Counted from the stretch's first letter, positions 25,105 to 33,633 are shown. The stretch is DNA of 43,879 nucleotides from Verrucomicrobiaceae bacterium (GCA_027484445.1 JAIXSY010000059.1:1-43879); one strand, 5' to 3'. Translations and numbers: made by a program. Notes: generated by a model not told the origin, from the sequence alone.

Positions 25105-25719
25105 TTAGAGTCGTGAAAGATTCAGGACGTGGTTGAAAAGTCGTTCTTGGCACGCTTCAACGGATGTCTCTGCCGTGTCTAGAGTTAGGCCGGGCATTTC
25201 TGGAGCTTCGTAAGGGCTATCAATGCCTGTGAATCCCTGAATTTGTCCTGCTCGCGCTTTTTTGTAGAGGCCTTTGGGATCTCGCAATTCACAGGTGGAA
25301 AGCGGAGCGCTCACGTAGATTTCACTGAAGAGAACCGCGTCTTTTTCGCATGAAGCATGAACGCTGACGCGATCCGCTCGGAAAGGTGAAATGAGTGAAC
25401 AGATGACGACAATGCCTGACTGGGCCATGAGCTTGGCCACTTCACCCGTGCGACGTATGTTTTCCCGGCGATCCGTATCGCTGAATCCCAGATCGCGACA
25501 GAGTCCATGGCGCAGATTGTCACCGTCCAAGATGTAAGAGGCGATTCCATGGCTGTGCAACCGGCTGTCTAGGCCAACGGCCATGGTGGATTTGCCTGAT
25601 CCTGAGAGACCGGTGAGCCAAACGACCACTCCACGCTGCCCAAGTCGAACGGCGCGCATTTCGTCAGTGACTCTGAGGTCGGTCCAGGTGATGTTTGCAG
25701 AGGCAGGCTTCGGGCTCAT
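25105..25719 (-). CDS. cysC: Adenylylsulfate (APS) kinase
   Basis: This enzyme phosphorylates APS with ATP to give PAPS, the universal sulfate donor. The product has 204 residues, normal for the family. Seen are the P-loop GLSGSGKST (37-45), YILDGDNLRHGLCRDLGFS, RRENIRRTGEVAKLM, the serine-containing ICSLISPFRADR loop and DPKGLYKKARAGQIQGFTGIDSPYE, all hallmarks of CysC. The ATG at 25719 is preferred over one at 25746 since homologues start near here. No sulfurylase (cysD/cysN) accompanies it, so APS must come from elsewhere. Its position as first structural gene of the operon suggests that PAPS is for sulfating the exported polysaccharide, not for assimilation. Confidence 0.95.
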   Translation of the reverse strand: MSPKPASANITWTDLRVTDEMRAVRLGQRGVVVWLTGLSGSGKSTMAVGLDSRLHSHGIASYILDGDNLRHGLCRDLGFSDTDRRENIRRTGEVAKLMAQSGIVVICSLISPFRADRVSVHASCEKDAVLFSEIYVSAPLSTCELRDPKGLYKKARAGQIQGFTGIDSPYEAPEMPGLTLDTAETSVEACQERLFNHVLNLSRL

Positions 25720-25823
25720 AAACGAATTAGAACAAGCTGCCGCCATCGGTCGCGTGAATTGCGCGGCCTGGATGGAGAGATGGAAAGATGGATTCGGCGC
25801 TCACGGTTGGGCGTCGAGGATGA

Positions 25824-25843
25824 AAAAGCTCACAGCAGCTTTT
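25824..25843 (-). terminator. Weak stem-loop at the end of the GbsR-like gene
   Basis: On the minus strand AAAAGCT, a 6-base loop and AGCTTTTT span the gene's TGA. The 7-bp stem is AT-rich and the T-run is part of it, so it could attenuate rather than stop transcription into cysC. Speculative. Confidence 0.25.
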
Positions 25844-26354
25844 CGACGAGGCGGCTAGACAGCAGCCCGTCTAGCTTTTTGTGGAGATTGGCAGCTGTAC
25901 GTAGCCGCTTTTTGATGATTTGAATTTCAGCCGGAGAATGGTCTTGAGACACTGGAACCGTAGCGCCAGCTTCCAGGGTTCGATGGATCTGGCTTCCAGC
26001 AGTGGCGAGTTTTTTGCGGATACCAGGCAATAGGCCCTGTTTGACGATGATGCGAAACTCAGTTTCAGCTTCGTAGAAGTCGCGTCGATCACCTTCCACG
26101 GGCACATGACGCACAGCGTGCCACTCTTCGAGCTGGCGGATTGTCATGCTGGCACTGGCTTTGCTTATCTCCAAATGGGTTGCAATATCTTCCAGGCTGT
26201 AAGGTTTTGGACTGAGGTACAGCAAGGCAAACATCCTGCCAATCAATCGTCCTAGCCCAAACGCATGGGTTGTGTTGCCTCCTGCTTCGATGAAACGACG
26301 AACCTCGCGCGTCCAGGAAACCTGGCTTGGCATCGAAGCTTCTTGCATGGACAT
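25830..26354 (-). CDS. GbsR/MarR-family transcriptional regulator
   Basis: This 174-residue DNA-binding protein has the winged helix-turn-helix layout of the GbsR branch of MarR: GLGRLIGRMFALLYLSPKPYSLEDIATHLEISKASASMTIRQLEEWHAV (about 33-82), then the wing with VPVEGDRRDFYEAE. The C-terminal third is a helical dimerisation region. Members often repress or activate neighbouring transport or polysaccharide genes. It is the first gene of the minus-strand operon, 110 bp before cysC, and a 16-bp inverted repeat touches its start, so autoregulation is likely. The ligand is unknown. M1 (26354) or M3 (26348) could each be the start. Confidence 0.88.
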   Translation of the reverse strand: MSMQEASMPSQVSWTREVRRFIEAGGNTTHAFGLGRLIGRMFALLYLSPKPYSLEDIATHLEISKASASMTIRQLEEWHAVRHVPVEGDRRDFYEAETEFRIIVKQGLLPGIRKKLATAGSQIHRTLEAGATVPVSQDHSPAEIQIIKKRLRTAANLHKKLDGLLSSRLVEKLL

Positions 26355-26356
26355 CG

Positions 26357-26372
26357 TTTAGAATTTTCTAAA
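26357..26372. promoter_or_regulatory. 16-bp inverted repeat, probable GbsR operator
   Basis: TTTAGAA (26357-26363) and TTCTAAA (26366-26372) are perfect inverted 7-mers separated by TT. The site ends 2 bp before the start codon of the GbsR-like gene and lies between it and the divergent methyltransferase gene. Its size, AT content and symmetry fit a MarR-type dimer site. Binding is inferred; no second copy was found in the window by reading. Confidence 0.6.
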
Positions 26373-26482
26373 TGATGGTGGCTTCCGGAGCTGACTTTGG
26401 CAAGCGGCTTTTTTGTTCCTTGATCAGAAAGGTTTTGCCAAGAGAGTTGCACTTTTCCCAGGGCTGCGCTTTGTCAAAGCTC

Positions 26483-27187
26483 ATGTTACCCATTGCTTCA
26501 GAGCCTGAATTTGACGAGTACGCAGGAGATTATCATGCGGCTCTTCAGAAGGGGCTGAAATTGACAGGCGAAGACGCTTCGTACTATGCAGAGGGCCGGT
26601 GTCGGTGGACTGCGGAGCGTTCCAAGCAGGTGGGGCTTGAGGTGAAGCGAGTGCTCGATTTTGGCTGCGGAACGGGTACTGCGACGAAGTTCTTGATGCA
26701 GGCTTTTCCAGGCTGTCACGTGACTGGCACAGACCCTTCTGACGCTAGTCTTGCCGTTGCGCGTGGTGATCACGTGGGGCTCGATTGTGAGTTTGTTTTG
26801 CCCGAGGCGCTAGCTCACGTGAATGCCATCGACTTGGCTTACTGCAATGGGGTCTTTCATCACATACCGCCTCTAGAACGGCAAGCGGCGGCTCGCTCAG
26901 TTTTTGAGGCTTTGAAGCCAGGAGGATGGTTTGCCCTTTGGGAGAACAACCCATGGAATCCGATGGTTTGGTATGTGATGAGTCGAGTTCCTTTTGATAA
27001 AGATGCGATCATGCTCTGGCCTGGAGAGACAGAGGATTTGCTGCGGCACGTGGGATTTCAGGTCTGCTGCACGAGGTTTTCTTTTGTCTTTCCAAGTTTC
27101 CTTTCGCTTCTAAGACCGATGGAGCCTCTGCTGGCTTCGCTGCCTTTCGGCGGGCAATACGTCGTGCTTGCTCAGAAACCTGAATAG
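26483..27187 (+). CDS. Class I SAM-dependent methyltransferase
   Basis: This product of 234 residues has FDEYAGDYHAALQKGLKLTGE at its start, a pattern found in methyltransferases of polysaccharide loci, then VKRVLDFGCGTGTATKFL (motif I), CHVTGTDPSDASLAVAR (motif II) and AYCNGVFHHIPPLERQAAARSVFEALKPGGWFALWENNPWNP. The open frame reaches back to 26372, but the first 37 residues look non-coding and the ATG there lies inside the inverted repeat, so I favour the ATG at 26483. It diverges from the polysaccharide operon and is followed by opgG after 63 bp. Target unknown. Confidence 0.85.
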   Translation: MLPIASEPEFDEYAGDYHAALQKGLKLTGEDASYYAEGRCRWTAERSKQVGLEVKRVLDFGCGTGTATKFLMQAFPGCHVTGTDPSDASLAVARGDHVGLDCEFVLPEALAHVNAIDLAYCNGVFHHIPPLERQAAARSVFEALKPGGWFALWENNPWNPMVWYVMSRVPFDKDAIMLWPGETEDLLRHVGFQVCCTRFSFVFPSFLSLLRPMEPLLASLPFGGQYVVLAQKPE

Positions 27188-27250
27188 GCTACGGAGATTC
27201 TCTTGATTCTGTGCCTGCTTGTTTGTCCGTGATTCCGAACTGATTTTGTC

Positions 27251-28780
27251 ATGAAAATTGTGCCCAACGCATTCAACATTGTTGCCTGCCTGATTGCTGG
27301 TGTGTTCACTGCCCATGGGCAGGACTTGACTCCAGAGCAGGTGTCCGACTTCTCCTCTCTAGAGAAGTTGGCTGCGCAGCTTGCGGCCAAGCCTTATCAG
27401 GCACCGAGTCAGCAGCTCGATCCATTCTTTGAAGGCTTGAAGTATGATGGACATCGCCAGATTCGGTTTCGTCGCGACAAGGCGTTGTTTTCGGAGTTGG
27501 GGGATGTTTATCGGGCCGAGTTTTTTCATCCCGGCTGGATGTTCAAAAAGCCTGTTCAGTTCTACACGTTGCAGCCAGGGGCCAGTGCACGTGTGCCCTT
27601 TGATCAAAAGCTTTTCGATTACGGTCAGTTGACGCTTCCTGAGAAGATCTCACCTCCGGCTGGCTATGCGGGTTTCCGATTGCTGGCCCCAGATGCGTTT
27701 CTCAACAAGCCTTTTGAATTTCTGGTCTTCATGGGGGCGAGCTATTACCGCGCTGTGACAACGGAACTAGGATATGGCATCAGCGCGCGTGGTGTGGCCG
27801 TGAACACCATTGGGGAAAAGCCCGAAGAGTTTCCCGATTTTACGCACTTCTGGTTTCAGCCACCCAAACCAGGCGAAAAGTTCTTCAAAATCTTGGCATT
27901 GCTGAATGGTCCTAGCATCACGGGGGCTTACCAGTTTGATGTCATGCCGGGCAAAACGACAGAAACTTTGGTGAAAGCCACGCTTCATCTGAGGCAACCG
28001 GTCGAGATGCTGGGAATCGCACCTTTCTCGAGCATGTTTTGGTATGGGGAAAATAGCCATCCAAAGCCTTATGATTTTCGTCCTGAAGTTCATGACAGCG
28101 ATGGGCTGCAAATCGAAATCGAGGGGGGGCCCTCTATCTGGCGTCCATTAGACATCAGTCGCGACCTTCGGCTCAGCATTTTTGAGACAGATCGCTTGAA
28201 GGGATTTGGTCTGGCGGAGCGTGATCGTGACTTTAACAATTTCCAAGACCTCGAAGCCGTCTATCATCGGAGACCTGCGGTGTGGGTAGAACCCAAGAGT
28301 GGTTTTGGCAAAGGGTCTGTCGTGCTGGTGGAGCTGTCCACGGGGGAGGAAACTTGGGACAACATTGTGGCCATGTGGAAGCCTGCTGTGTTGCCTACCA
28401 CGCCTGCGGAACCTCTGAAGGTTGAATATCGCCTAGCATGGCTAGAGGAGCACCTGCCAGGTCTTCTCGCGAAGGTAATCTCCACAAGGCGTGGATTTGT
28501 CATGGATAGCGACGATCACCTCTATGTGTTGGACTTTACTCGTGGCCTGATTCCTGAAGGAAAAGCTGCGGATTGGGTCCCTGAGATTGAGGTCACGATC
28601 AGCAGTGGAGATGCCAAAGTGCTAGATCAGAGAGTCATGCGTAGCAGTGAAACCGGCGGCTGGCGGGCTTTCTTCAAACTGGATGTGCCTGAAAAGACCA
28701 ACATCATTGAGATGAGCTGTGATCTCCTAGATGAGAAAAAGCCGATCTCCGAGCGCTGGATGTATCAGTGGCGGAGATAA
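27251..28780 (+). CDS. opgG: Periplasmic glucan biosynthesis protein (OpgG/OpgD family)
   Basis: This 509-residue secreted protein of the MdoG family acts in the periplasm on osmoregulated beta-glucans, where it probably helps branch or release the backbone. A signal peptide (MKIVPNAFNIVACLIAGVFTAHG) precedes the large beta-sandwich domain with YDGHRQIRFRRDKALF, FHPGWMFKKPVQFYTL, FLVFMGASYYRAV, APFSSMFWYGENS, VHDSDGLQIEIEGG, FETDRLKGFGLAERDRDFNNFQDLEA and YHRRPAVWVEP. The C-terminal immunoglobulin-like domain follows (about 395-509). OpgG and OpgD cannot be separated by eye. The usual membrane partner OpgH is not in this window. Confidence 0.93.
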   Translation: MKIVPNAFNIVACLIAGVFTAHGQDLTPEQVSDFSSLEKLAAQLAAKPYQAPSQQLDPFFEGLKYDGHRQIRFRRDKALFSELGDVYRAEFFHPGWMFKKPVQFYTLQPGASARVPFDQKLFDYGQLTLPEKISPPAGYAGFRLLAPDAFLNKPFEFLVFMGASYYRAVTTELGYGISARGVAVNTIGEKPEEFPDFTHFWFQPPKPGEKFFKILALLNGPSITGAYQFDVMPGKTTETLVKATLHLRQPVEMLGIAPFSSMFWYGENSHPKPYDFRPEVHDSDGLQIEIEGGPSIWRPLDISRDLRLSIFETDRLKGFGLAERDRDFNNFQDLEAVYHRRPAVWVEPKSGFGKGSVVLVELSTGEETWDNIVAMWKPAVLPTTPAEPLKVEYRLAWLEEHLPGLLAKVISTRRGFVMDSDDHLYVLDFTRGLIPEGKAADWVPEIEVTISSGDAKVLDQRVMRSSETGGWRAFFKLDVPEKTNIIEMSCDLLDEKKPISERWMYQWRR

Positions 28781-28784
28781 ATGC

Positions 28785-28817
28785 TTGGCGGCTACTTTAC
28801 CCCAAAGCGGCCGCCAA
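28785..28817. terminator. Possible stem-loop between convergent opgG and mpl
   Basis: TTGGCGGC (28785-28792) pairs with GCCGCCAA (28810-28817) around a 17-base loop, followed by TTT on the plus strand. It starts 4 bp after the opgG stop codon and overlaps the mpl 3' end. Reasonable as a terminator for opgG, but the T-tract is short. Confidence 0.35.
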
Positions 28818-30170
28818 TTTGCTGTGGATGCCGTCAAAGCCTCCATTGCTGAAAATGATGATGACATCACCGGGCCGAGTTTGCTGCTTGAGGCGAGCCA
28901 AAATCGCGTCCGTGTTTGCCTCATGAAAGCAAAGTTGACCAGAGGCTGAGACTGCTGCTGCCACAGCGTTGACATCTAGCCTTTGATCCGCAGCTACCTT
29001 TTCGGGATTGGCTACCGCAGCGACGACGCTGCCATCTGCTTCTCGGAGGGCCTCAATCAATTCACCTTGCAGAACATTGCGGCGGCTCGTGTTCGACCTA
29101 GGTTCGAAGACAGCCCATAGACGACGTCCGGGATACTTCTGGCGGAAGCCGCGCAAGGTTTCCCGAATGGCCGTGGGATGATGGCCGAAGTCATCAATGA
29201 TCGTGATGCCATTCACTTCGGCACGAACGGTCTGCCTTCTCTTCACTCCACGAAAGCTGGCGAGTCCGCTGCGGATTTCATCGTCGGATAGGCCTGCATG
29301 ACGGGCAGCACAGATGCACATGGCTGCATTTCTCACATTGAATTCGCCAATCATGGGCAGTGTGAAAGGAACGCCACTTAGAGTAAAACTTGTGCTTTCT
29401 GGATCAGCGGATGTGATCGCGATGACTTCATCGCAGGAACTTCCCAAACCAACTTTTAGAGTGGGTGCGTAACTCTTCAAAGCGAGACAGTTTGAATCAT
29501 CCCCATTCAGCAGAACCAAGCCATTGCGAGGCACACTGTTCAGTAACCGCTGAAACGTGAGGCGAATGTCGTCCAGATCACGAAAGATGTCGGCATGATC
29601 GAATTCGATGTTGTTGACGATGGCGCACTCGGGGAGGTAATGCAGGAACTTGCTCCGTTTGTCGAAGTAAGCGGTGTCGTATTCATCCCCCTCAATCACG
29701 AAAAATTCACTGCGATTGAATCGAGCTCCTGTCGCGAAGTTTTCGGGGACGCCGCCTATCATGTAGCCTGGATTGCGCCCGGCGTGTTCTAGAATCCAGG
29801 ACAGGAGGGTCGTCGTGGTCGTCTTGCCATGGGTCCCGCTGATGACAAAGCTACGCTTTCCCTGGATGACTTCGCGCCGCAGCATTTCTGCCATGCTGGT
29901 GTAGGGCAGTCTGCGCTCCAAGAGGACTTCCAACTCTTCATTGCCTCGGCTGATGGCATTTCCGACCACAAAGAGGTCTGCCTCAGCAGGAAGGTTGCTG
30001 CCTTGGTAACCTTCGGTGACAGGGATGCCAGCCTCGCGCAGCACCTCTGACATGGGCGGATACACTTTTTCATCAGAGCCTGAAATCGTGTAACCCAGTT
30101 GGCGCATGGCGACAGCGGTGGATCCCATGGCGGTGCCGCAGATGCCGATAAAATGTAGATGTTTGGACAT
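28797..30170 (-). CDS. mpl: UDP-N-acetylmuramate:L-alanyl-gamma-D-glutamyl-meso-diaminopimelate ligase
   Basis: This cytoplasmic ATP-dependent ligase joins recycled murein tripeptide to UDP-MurNAc, salvaging cell-wall turnover products. It has 457 residues. The Mur-ligase layout is plain: HLHFIGICGTAMGSTAVAM (UDP-sugar domain), ATP loop SGTHGKTTTT (111-120), VIEGDEYDTAYFDKRSKFLHY with the Mpl-specific EGDEYDTA block, NIEFDHADIF, and the C-terminal IDDFGHHPTAI and FEPRSNTSRR. The EGDEYDTAYFDKRSKF block separates it from MurC. It diverges from the phosphofructokinase gene. Confidence 0.95.
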   Translation of the reverse strand: MSKHLHFIGICGTAMGSTAVAMRQLGYTISGSDEKVYPPMSEVLREAGIPVTEGYQGSNLPAEADLFVVGNAISRGNEELEVLLERRLPYTSMAEMLRREVIQGKRSFVISGTHGKTTTTTLLSWILEHAGRNPGYMIGGVPENFATGARFNRSEFFVIEGDEYDTAYFDKRSKFLHYLPECAIVNNIEFDHADIFRDLDDIRLTFQRLLNSVPRNGLVLLNGDDSNCLALKSYAPTLKVGLGSSCDEVIAITSADPESTSFTLSGVPFTLPMIGEFNVRNAAMCICAARHAGLSDDEIRSGLASFRGVKRRQTVRAEVNGITIIDDFGHHPTAIRETLRGFRQKYPGRRLWAVFEPRSNTSRRNVLQGELIEALREADGSVVAAVANPEKVAADQRLDVNAVAAAVSASGQLCFHEANTDAILARLKQQTRPGDVIIIFSNGGFDGIHSKLAAALG

Positions 30171-30327
30171 GGAGAAATCAGAGGCCGATGCCTGAAAAAG
30201 TGAACCGCAGGGCGTAAAGCAGGAGTGTGGACCGTCAAGTAGTTAAAGGTGAGGAATCTCGCGCAGAGAGGTTTGTTCGACGTGGTGAAGATGGCACCGC
30301 ATCTGCTCAGCTATCCCAGGACTAACC
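30171..30327. promoter_or_regulatory. Divergent promoter region of mpl and the phosphofructokinase gene
   Basis: 157 bp lie between the two start codons. An AGGA Shine-Dalgarno core precedes the phosphofructokinase ATG by about 7 bases. No confident -35/-10 pairs were found. Confidence 0.35.
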
Positions 30328-31620
30328 ATGCAGCATGTTCCCATCACCCATTTAGGTCCAGGCATTTACCCCTCTCCCATCCATCAAATCGGTGGGGTCG
30401 AGGCTCCTTTCAAGGAGGATCATTTGGACCGCATCCTTTACGACAGTTCTCTTCGTGGCATCGAATCGCCCGATCTAGCCATGACTTTTGAGGAAGCTGG
30501 TCCGAGAGAGCAGTTGTTCTTTGATCCTCCCAAAACAACCGTGGGCATCGTGACTTGCGGTGGGCTGTGTCCAGGTTTGAACGACATCATTCGTGGCATT
30601 GTGAATCAGTGCCATCGGCAATACGGGGTGACTCGAATCCTAGGCTTTCGTTACGGCTATGAAGGACTGGTTCAGCGTTACGGGCACACGCCCATGAACT
30701 TGCGACCTGATTCAGTCGCTCAGATTCACACCTTTGGCGGCACCATTTTGGGCAGCTCACGTGGGCAGCAGCCAGTCACGGAGATGGTGGATACTTTGGA
30801 AGACATGGGAATAGACATTCTTTTTGTCATTGGTGGTGATGGCACGCTGCGCGGTGCTTCTGCCTTGGTGGCGGAACTTGCAAGCAGGGGCCTTCGCAAG
30901 GCAGTCGTTGGCATTCCCAAAACCATCGACAACGACATCATGTTTTTGGACAAAAGTTTCGGGTTTGAGACTGCCTTCGCTGAGGCGGTGAACGCTGTGA
31001 AATGTGCCTACACGGAGGCTTGTGGTGCTGTGAATGGAGTGGGCCTTTTGAAATTGATGGGGCGCGACAGTGGTTTCATCGCCTGCTTTGCCGCCTTGGC
31101 GGGCAGCAATGTGGACTACGTCTTGATTCCAGAGGTTCCTTTCACCTTGGAGGGCACGAGTGGGTTGCTGGAATCACTGCGTTACCGTCTCGCGAAGCGT
31201 GGTCAGGCGGTGATTGTCGTCGCAGAAGGTGCAGGTCAAGATTTGCTGCAAACTGACGGAAGCACCGACGCGAGTGGTAACATGCGTTATGGCGACATCG
31301 GATTGTTTTTGAAAGATCAGATCAATGGCTTCTTCAAGTCACGTCGCATGGAGGTGAACCTCAAGTACATTGATCCAAGTTACATCGTCAGGAGTGTGCC
31401 AGCGAATGCTCAGGACAACGTGTATTGTTCGCGCTTGGCTCATGCGGCTGTCCATGCGGCCATGGCTGGCAAGACAGACATGCTCGTCGGTCGTTGGCAT
31501 GGCGCATTCGTTCATCTGCCTTTGGAAATGGTGACAAGGGGGCGGCGTAAGGTCGATCCCAATAGCGAGCTTTGGCACGCTGTGCTGGAAAGCACCGGTC
31601 AACCGGCTAGGTGGTCCTGA
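30328..31620 (+). CDS. pfkA: 6-phosphofructokinase (long PFK, TP0108/plant-like group)
   Basis: This 430-residue enzyme phosphorylates fructose 6-phosphate to the 1,6-bisphosphate in glycolysis. Visible sites are VGIVTCGGLCPGLNDIIRG (phosphoryl-donor loop), FRYGYEGL, GGDGT (169-173), PKTIDNDI (197-204, catalytic Asp) and GLLKLMGRDSGFIA. The combination GGDGT plus PKTIDND is shared with plant ATP enzymes and the TP0108-type bacterial group. In classical terms the Gly favours ATP and the Lys favours pyrophosphate, so the donor cannot be settled by eye. An AGGA ribosome site supports this start. Symbol is tentative. Confidence 0.9.
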   Translation: MQHVPITHLGPGIYPSPIHQIGGVEAPFKEDHLDRILYDSSLRGIESPDLAMTFEEAGPREQLFFDPPKTTVGIVTCGGLCPGLNDIIRGIVNQCHRQYGVTRILGFRYGYEGLVQRYGHTPMNLRPDSVAQIHTFGGTILGSSRGQQPVTEMVDTLEDMGIDILFVIGGDGTLRGASALVAELASRGLRKAVVGIPKTIDNDIMFLDKSFGFETAFAEAVNAVKCAYTEACGAVNGVGLLKLMGRDSGFIACFAALAGSNVDYVLIPEVPFTLEGTSGLLESLRYRLAKRGQAVIVVAEGAGQDLLQTDGSTDASGNMRYGDIGLFLKDQINGFFKSRRMEVNLKYIDPSYIVRSVPANAQDNVYCSRLAHAAVHAAMAGKTDMLVGRWHGAFVHLPLEMVTRGRRKVDPNSELWHAVLESTGQPARWS

Positions 31621-31635
31621 AGGGGCTGATCTGGG

Positions 31636-33522
31636 TCAACGGGCTGCTTGATTGTAGCAGGCTCGTTCTTCAGGCATCATGGATGACTTCGGGTCGATCT
31701 GGCTGAGAAGTTGACGAGTCGTTTCTTCCGCATTGCTAGCCTGAGTGCTGCGGGCCATCGCTGCAATGATGGCACGCTGACCTTGGCTCAGTTGGTCTGA
31801 CAAAGGATCCACCGCAGAAAGAGCACGAATGACTCCGGGCATGTCACGCAGGCGCCAAGCTGCCATGGCAAGGAAGAACCGGCGCTGCATGTCATTGGGC
31901 TGGGCTTGATTCAGTTGGTTAGCCTGCAGGGTGGCGAGTTCCAAACTTTGACCAGTGAGCAGACAAGCATAGAGATGTTCATCTTGATAGCGGTTGTCCT
32001 CTGGCCAGCGCCGAGTCGCCTCTGCCGTGGCGGCTAGGTAGCGTTCGGTATTGCCATTCGCTTTGGTGGCGCGGATCAGGCCATCGTAGCCCTCACGCTC
32101 GAGGGCGCGGTTTCTGGAAAGACTGGTGAAGGCTTCCTCAGCGATGTCGAAGTGCTTGCGTTCTTCAGCGTATTTGGCCAAGAGCTTTAGCAAATCGGCA
32201 CGCTGCTCGGTATCTGCAGCGGCCTTGGCTGTGATCAGCGCAGCACGAGTTTCCTCTGAAGATTTTTGGCTCACAAAAGCGAGGTGAGCTCGATAGAACG
32301 CGAGAACCGCGTGATTCAAGATTTTGCCGGCACGTCGGTCGCTGATGAGTCGTTCCATGGCGTCGAATCGTCCGAGGAAAGTCATTGCGGTGAGAAGATT
32401 TTCCAGGAGAGGCTGGTGCTGCAAAGCCTGATCTTCAGAAATGAGTGAGATCACTCGCAGGTATTCATTTTGCGGCGGCTCCAGCAGCCATCTCACATAG
32501 GGCACCAGATCGGCTCCTTTCAGCTCTTGTGCTTTCTGTACGGCTTCGGCAACGAGTTGCGGACGTTTTAGGGGATCCAGGCGCACTTGCTGCCGTAGGG
32601 CCATCACTTCATGCCAGCCCTTTTTCAGGGGATGCATTAGCAGCGCTGGAATGAGCCGTCTGGCTTCATCTGGAGGAAGGTCATTGATGCCATTGATCAG
32701 TTCCAAGGCGGAGAGAGAGGTTTCATCTTTACCTTCGGCCACTTGCCAAGCTCGGCGGATGCCTTCGGAGCCATCGACTGAGTTTCCTGATGTGATTTGT
32801 GCACGAGCCAAGCGCAAAGCATGCTCACGGTTCTCGGGATGCTTTTCTGCATAGGTTTTCATGGCTTGCAGCACCATGTCGTTCTTTTTGGTGCCGCCCC
32901 AGACCTGCTGCGATAGATACATCAGACTATCATCAGCCGCTTGTTCCACGAATAGCTCGGAGAGCAGGCCTGAGGCTTCTTGGGGACGTCCCAGGGCGAT
33001 CAAAGCGCGCACGCGCATGATGCGGTCGGCTCGCGTGGTTGCTTTCTGACGTTCCAATTGATCCAGAAAGTGCAGCGCTTCGGGGCGCTTCATCATGGTC
33101 AGGTATTCTGCCGTCAGACGCACGGCATTGACGTTCTCGGGTGACATCTTCACGGCACGCTGGACCTTATCCCAGCCCTGCATGTAGTTTTTGTCGTGAG
33201 TTTCCTGGAGGGCTTCTTGGTAGAGCCGCTCTGCACGCCAGTCTTGGATGATGTTTTTGGCGGGTCGGGCAAAGCGCAGGCCCAGGACGATCATGCTAAT
33301 GCAGCCAACGATCAGGAGGGTGATCGCAGTGATCTTGGCGGTCAGGGATTGCCGGTCTTTGTGCGCTTGCGTGGGGGGCACGAGCCATTCCCAGGCTTGG
33401 CGCAGGGGCCTGAGCAGCGTGGCGACTTTGCCGGCGTTGGCGGCTGAAGATTGGGGATCAAAATTCTGGCTGGAGAGCACTCTTGCTGTTGGGGAATAAG
33501 TTCTGGGGAAGGGGAGGAACAT
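31636..33522 (-). CDS. TPR-like membrane protein, unknown function
   Basis: The 628-residue product has a basic/proline-rich N-terminus (1-60), one transmembrane helix (about 68-86, ITAITLLIVGCISMIVLGL) and then helical repeats to the C-terminus with tetratricopeptide character (for example YMQGWDKVQRAVKMSPENVNAVRLT and IALGRPQEASGLLSELF). TPR proteins are scaffolds, often for envelope complexes or secretion. The helix orientation suggests a periplasmic repeat domain, but this is not certain. It stands alone and converges on the phosphofructokinase gene. No partner is evident. Confidence 0.8.
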   Translation of the reverse strand: MFLPFPRTYSPTARVLSSQNFDPQSSAANAGKVATLLRPLRQAWEWLVPPTQAHKDRQSLTAKITAITLLIVGCISMIVLGLRFARPAKNIIQDWRAERLYQEALQETHDKNYMQGWDKVQRAVKMSPENVNAVRLTAEYLTMMKRPEALHFLDQLERQKATTRADRIMRVRALIALGRPQEASGLLSELFVEQAADDSLMYLSQQVWGGTKKNDMVLQAMKTYAEKHPENREHALRLARAQITSGNSVDGSEGIRRAWQVAEGKDETSLSALELINGINDLPPDEARRLIPALLMHPLKKGWHEVMALRQQVRLDPLKRPQLVAEAVQKAQELKGADLVPYVRWLLEPPQNEYLRVISLISEDQALQHQPLLENLLTAMTFLGRFDAMERLISDRRAGKILNHAVLAFYRAHLAFVSQKSSEETRAALITAKAAADTEQRADLLKLLAKYAEERKHFDIAEEAFTSLSRNRALEREGYDGLIRATKANGNTERYLAATAEATRRWPEDNRYQDEHLYACLLTGQSLELATLQANQLNQAQPNDMQRRFFLAMAAWRLRDMPGVIRALSAVDPLSDQLSQGQRAIIAAMARSTQASNAEETTRQLLSQIDPKSSMMPEERACYNQAAR

Positions 33523-33633
33523 GCCCCAGATCGCGGCATGGCGTCAATCTCGGTTTCGGAAGAACCAGCGCACAGACTCGCTTCTAGGATGCGAAAGTCA
33601 GTTCATCCACGGCGTATGGGAGTGTCACCTTTT

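Noticed and set aside
33196..33499. Plus-strand frames opposite the start of the TPR gene
   Set aside because: They lie opposite the transmembrane helix of the TPR protein and have no recognisable features.
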